This document shows positions 61,500 to 64,000 of a stretch of DNA of 64,000 nt, piece by piece; positions within the stretch are counted from its first letter, which is position 1, and every line of letters starts with the position of its first letter. The stretch comes from Phoebastria nigripes (taxonomy: Eukaryota > Chordata > Aves > Procellariiformes > Diomedeidae): NCBI GenBank assembly GCA_035582835.1, contig JAYKAV010000500.1, positions 253,924 through 317,923 of the forward strand, given 5' to 3'. Below the pieces are notes generated by a model that was not told where the DNA came from, made no database searches, and saw nothing but the letters and a program-made list of their open reading frames with translations. The position numbers and the translations under genes were made by a program.

Positions 61500-61590
61500 G
61501 CCAAGTGTAGGGCAATGGAGTGACTTGTCCAAGGTCNACCCATGTCAGAGCCAGGAACCCTCCACCATTTCCTCGCTCTGACCGTGGAAC
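61500..61590 (-). mobile_element. Probable MIR-like SINE fragment
   Basis: Read on the plus strand, GAGTGACTTGTCCAAGGTC (61519-61536), an ambiguous base, ACCCATG, then GTCAGAGCCAGGAACCCTCC (about 61546-61565) match the order of the conserved core of MIR in reverse orientation. In MIR that core reads like 'TAACTTGCCCAAGGTCACACAGC ... GCAGAGCCAGGAT'. MIR is an ancient tRNA-derived SINE, present but scarce in birds. The fragment is short and diverged, so the call is probable and not certain. Confidence 0.5.
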
Positions 61591-62084
61591 TCCCATCTGG
61601 TTTGATTCAGCTGTCAATCCTGGAGCAGAGTGTGGCAGTAACAAAAGGCTTTTTCAGACATAATCCCACTAAACGGAGACAATCCTGTTATGTTTCCAGG
61701 CGACAGGAATTGAGACTTTAGTGCCAGAGTATGAGGACTCTGCCCTAAGGGCTTTGTTTCAGGACTTAATGTCAGGTGATCTCAGGGCCAGCCTGGTCTT
61801 TGTGCCCTAGAGCAGCACAGATTAAGCCCTAAACATGTATTTTTAAACTGAGCAAAGCCCAAGAGGTGTGATACACAATATGGGATGGGGAGGAAAAACC
61901 AGACCAGCATCCCAGTAAGAGGGATTAGTCTGGCCAAGACAATAGCAGCCGTGAATCTCCAAGGGGCATGGCCTGACATGCCAGCTGAGGGCTGGGCTGC
62001 CCTCCCCATGCCAGCTACACCAGCCTGCCAAAGTTCAAATGTCTGACAAGCATCACACTACAGCTCCTGTATTCCCAGCCCATG
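61591..62084. other. Non-coding stretch, no gene seen
   Basis: No gene or clear repeat. Mixed composition. Confidence 0.6.
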
Positions 62085-62195
62085 TGTCCCCGATCCCCAG
62101 CAGAGGCCAGTTAATACCCAATTAACAGGACTCTTTCTAATGAACTGAGTCTTAACCGCCAGCCACTCCGTTCTTTAATCTCTCCAGCCGGAGTG
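62085..62195. promoter_or_regulatory. Candidate conserved non-coding element
   Basis: A short block with CCAGTTAATACCCAATTAAC, TTTCTAATGAACTGAG and CCGTTCTTTAATCTC words inside a GC-richer neighbourhood. Homeodomain-like cores; weak, composition-based evidence only. Confidence 0.25.
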
Positions 62196-64000
62196 GAAGG
62201 GCTTGGCAGGTGTCACTTCAGGCTGGGGTGACAGGGCAGATGTAGTCTGCCAAAGCACAGCCGTGTGTCTGACAACCCCTCACCAAACCCTTCTCCCCCA
62301 GAAACACGATTTACCCCAGGGCAAACAGCACACGCAGCCCTGTTTCCATGTTCATCCCTGCAGGTCCGAGGAGTTCATCTCTCCCTGTCCCTGCCACCCC
62401 ACTGCACTGGAGCCAGGACACGTTATCTCCCCGGCCAGGGCGGTTTTCCTCAAATGACTGTCTTGGCCAGTCACACTCTGCCAAAGCTGTTCTTCTGCAC
62501 CTGCCTGCCAGAGCCCCCTTTTTTAGCCATGCTTAGTGTGAAGGACTCAGTGCCACCACATGTGCCCAGGCATCCTCTTTATGGCACTGGGTGCTCAAAT
62601 GCACGAGTCAGCAGTCCCTTGTGTAAGGCCCAGGGATGCAAGGAAAAACAGACCTCACTTCAGGAGGTATGGCCGGCCCAGAGACCTCATCAAACAAACC
62701 AGGACTGGGTGTCTTCAGCTGTTATTTCTCAGAACACAGGGGAGCCACACATCCCTGTCTCGTGGGTCCCCTCAGCACCCCAGAGGGCTGGATCTTTCTG
62801 TAGGGAGCTTTAGAGGTAAGCGGTTCAGGAGTTACCTTGGCTTTGGGAGCATCAGAGTGAAGCTGTTTCTGCTGTACAGGAGCGGCTGCCTTGCTTTACA
62901 GGGACTATTGTGCAAACTAGACTTTCCCCTCCATGTTGATCTCAAAAGTAGAAATCTGAGATAGATACTGTTACAAGCTAGGAAATCCCCCTGCATATCA
63001 TATCTCAGTTCCCCCAGCCTTATCTCCACTCACAGGAGGCTGTGTGCATGCAACACGCATCCCAGCGGTCTCAGGCAGAGCAAAGTGAGAAGATGCAGCA
63101 CAGTGTGGGTGCTGTGGAATTTGGGTTTTGGGCCAAATGAGGCCATGGGGAAAGAAAGATCACATGAATAGTAATTCCTAGTGGCTAGAGACAGAGACAT
63201 CCCACGCTTCTCCTGTGCCTCTCTGGCTGCAGGTAGCAGCAGCAGAAGCTGGTGGCGGGTTGTGCTGGAGTCAGTCCTAACCTGAGCACCTGGCCTGCCG
63301 TGGAAATGTCTGACTTGGCCCTTGCGAGCCAGGGAAGTTACTGTTTTTTGACTGGGAGTCAGTCTGTGAGTGGGAACAACTGTCATTCCCAGACTGACCC
63401 CTCCTGCAAGGTGCCCAAAGTCCCTGCAAACAGCTGTGTTTTTCGATGGTGAGTTTGTGAGGGCAGTACTTAGCACGCCAAAGTGATATTGTAGCACCCC
63501 AAATCATCATTAAAGGTGACTCCATCTTGTGCATGCTGGGCTAGCACAGGGCTTATTTCAGCTCAGCTGTGCCAGTGAGTTGAATTTATTTTCCTGGTTG
63601 CAGTTCTTGAGTTTCTGAATTTAGAAAGCAATAGGTAGGATGAGCCCCGCAAAGGACCTAGCTTCATTGTGATGAAAAAATAAGGATTATCTGAGAAAGC
63701 ACTTAGGCTGCATCCAGACTACTAGGCAGAGCAGGGGACCCACCCTCAACCTTCTCTGTCATGCTGGGGAGGGTAGGAGAATGGCTTTGAATTACCCTGA
63801 GTAAGTCCTACTTGGAGCTGTTTATCAGAAGAGCCAAGGGGCCAGATTAGGCTCCACAAGGAAACAAACTTCCCATCTCTCCACAGCATGGCAGAACGCT
63901 GCAGGTGGGAGGGGAACTCCTCTGGGGCTCCAGGGGTGACAGTGATTACTGTGTGATGGGCATTTTCCCTCTCCTCAAACTGTGCTGCAGAATTAGAGAG
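62196..64000. other. Non-coding stretch, no gene seen; weak exon-like signal at 62733-62815
   Basis: No supported gene. A possible internal exon lies at 62733-62815: an acceptor-like TGTTATTTCTCAG precedes it and a good donor GAGGTAAGC follows (GT at 62816). One frame is open across the 83 bases, but the product resembles nothing I know. A 182-codon frame (62265-62813, plus) and a 155-codon minus frame (63030-63497) also lack recognisable domains and are best treated as chance. Confidence 0.55.

Noticed and set aside
62265..62813. 182-codon open frame, plus strand
   Set aside because: Proline/serine-rich translation as expected from GC-rich DNA. Overlapped by other open frames; no family match.
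63030..63497. 155-codon open frame, minus strand
   Set aside because: No recognisable domain; other frames overlap on both strands.
1..64000. CRISPR arrays, prophage, operons or other prokaryotic systems
   Set aside because: No regularly spaced repeats, no dense coding, and avian CR1 elements are present; the window is vertebrate.
1..64000. Endogenous retrovirus or LTR element
   Set aside because: I saw no paired long terminal repeats, primer-binding site or gag/pol-like frame; only LINE and a probable SINE remnant.

Overview
This window looks like non-coding nuclear DNA from a bird. The clearest evidence is a CR1 (chicken repeat 1) LINE 3' end at about 42864-43494. It has the family's typical reverse-transcriptase C-terminal residues and ends in the avian CR1 8-bp repeat ATTCTATG. 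A second CR1 tail, of a different subfamily, lies at 55677-55761. Recognisable repeats are sparse, which fits a compact avian genome; a crocodilian is possible but less likely. No bacterial, organellar or viral gene organisation is visible.

I found no host protein-coding gene, rRNA or tRNA that I can support. The longest open frame is the CR1 remnant. Other frames of 150-185 codons match no family I know and often lie opposite equally long frames on the other strand. I therefore read the window as intergenic or deep intronic sequence. Single non-coding RNA exons or very short coding exons cannot be excluded by eye.

Layout: 1-22 kb is unique sequence with a few homopolymers, short tandem duplications and one AT-rich island (3565-3785). 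At 22.3-22.6 kb there is an AT-rich, motif-dense island, followed at 22.73-22.83 kb by a tight CpG cluster. At 24.37-25.12 kb lies a badly decayed, much older CR1-like reverse-transcriptase fragment. A (TATC)13 microsatellite is at 27.7 kb, and a long polypyrimidine tract ending in CAG is at 30.0 kb. Between 30 and 62 kb there are further AT-rich islands of 100-300 bp carrying TAATTA-type, TGACA/TGTCA, SOX-like and CCAAT-like sites (30.65, 32.4, 33.4, 36.4, 41.4, 45.2, 49.5, 51.5, 56.7, 60.7 and 62.1 kb). An ancient CR1-like 3' end lies at 41.96-42.04 kb, and a probable MIR-like SINE fragment at 61.5 kb on the minus strand.

My overall interpretation, which is inference, is a gene-poor regulatory interval with several candidate conserved non-coding elements. 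The strongest leads are the islands at 22.3-22.6, 41.4-41.65, 45.2-45.5, 51.5-51.7 and 60.7-60.9 kb. The window also carries at least 28 isolated single N bases, mostly in contexts that suggest masked CpG-type polymorphisms. I saw no convincing previously undescribed biological system; the regulatory islands are the most useful things to test.
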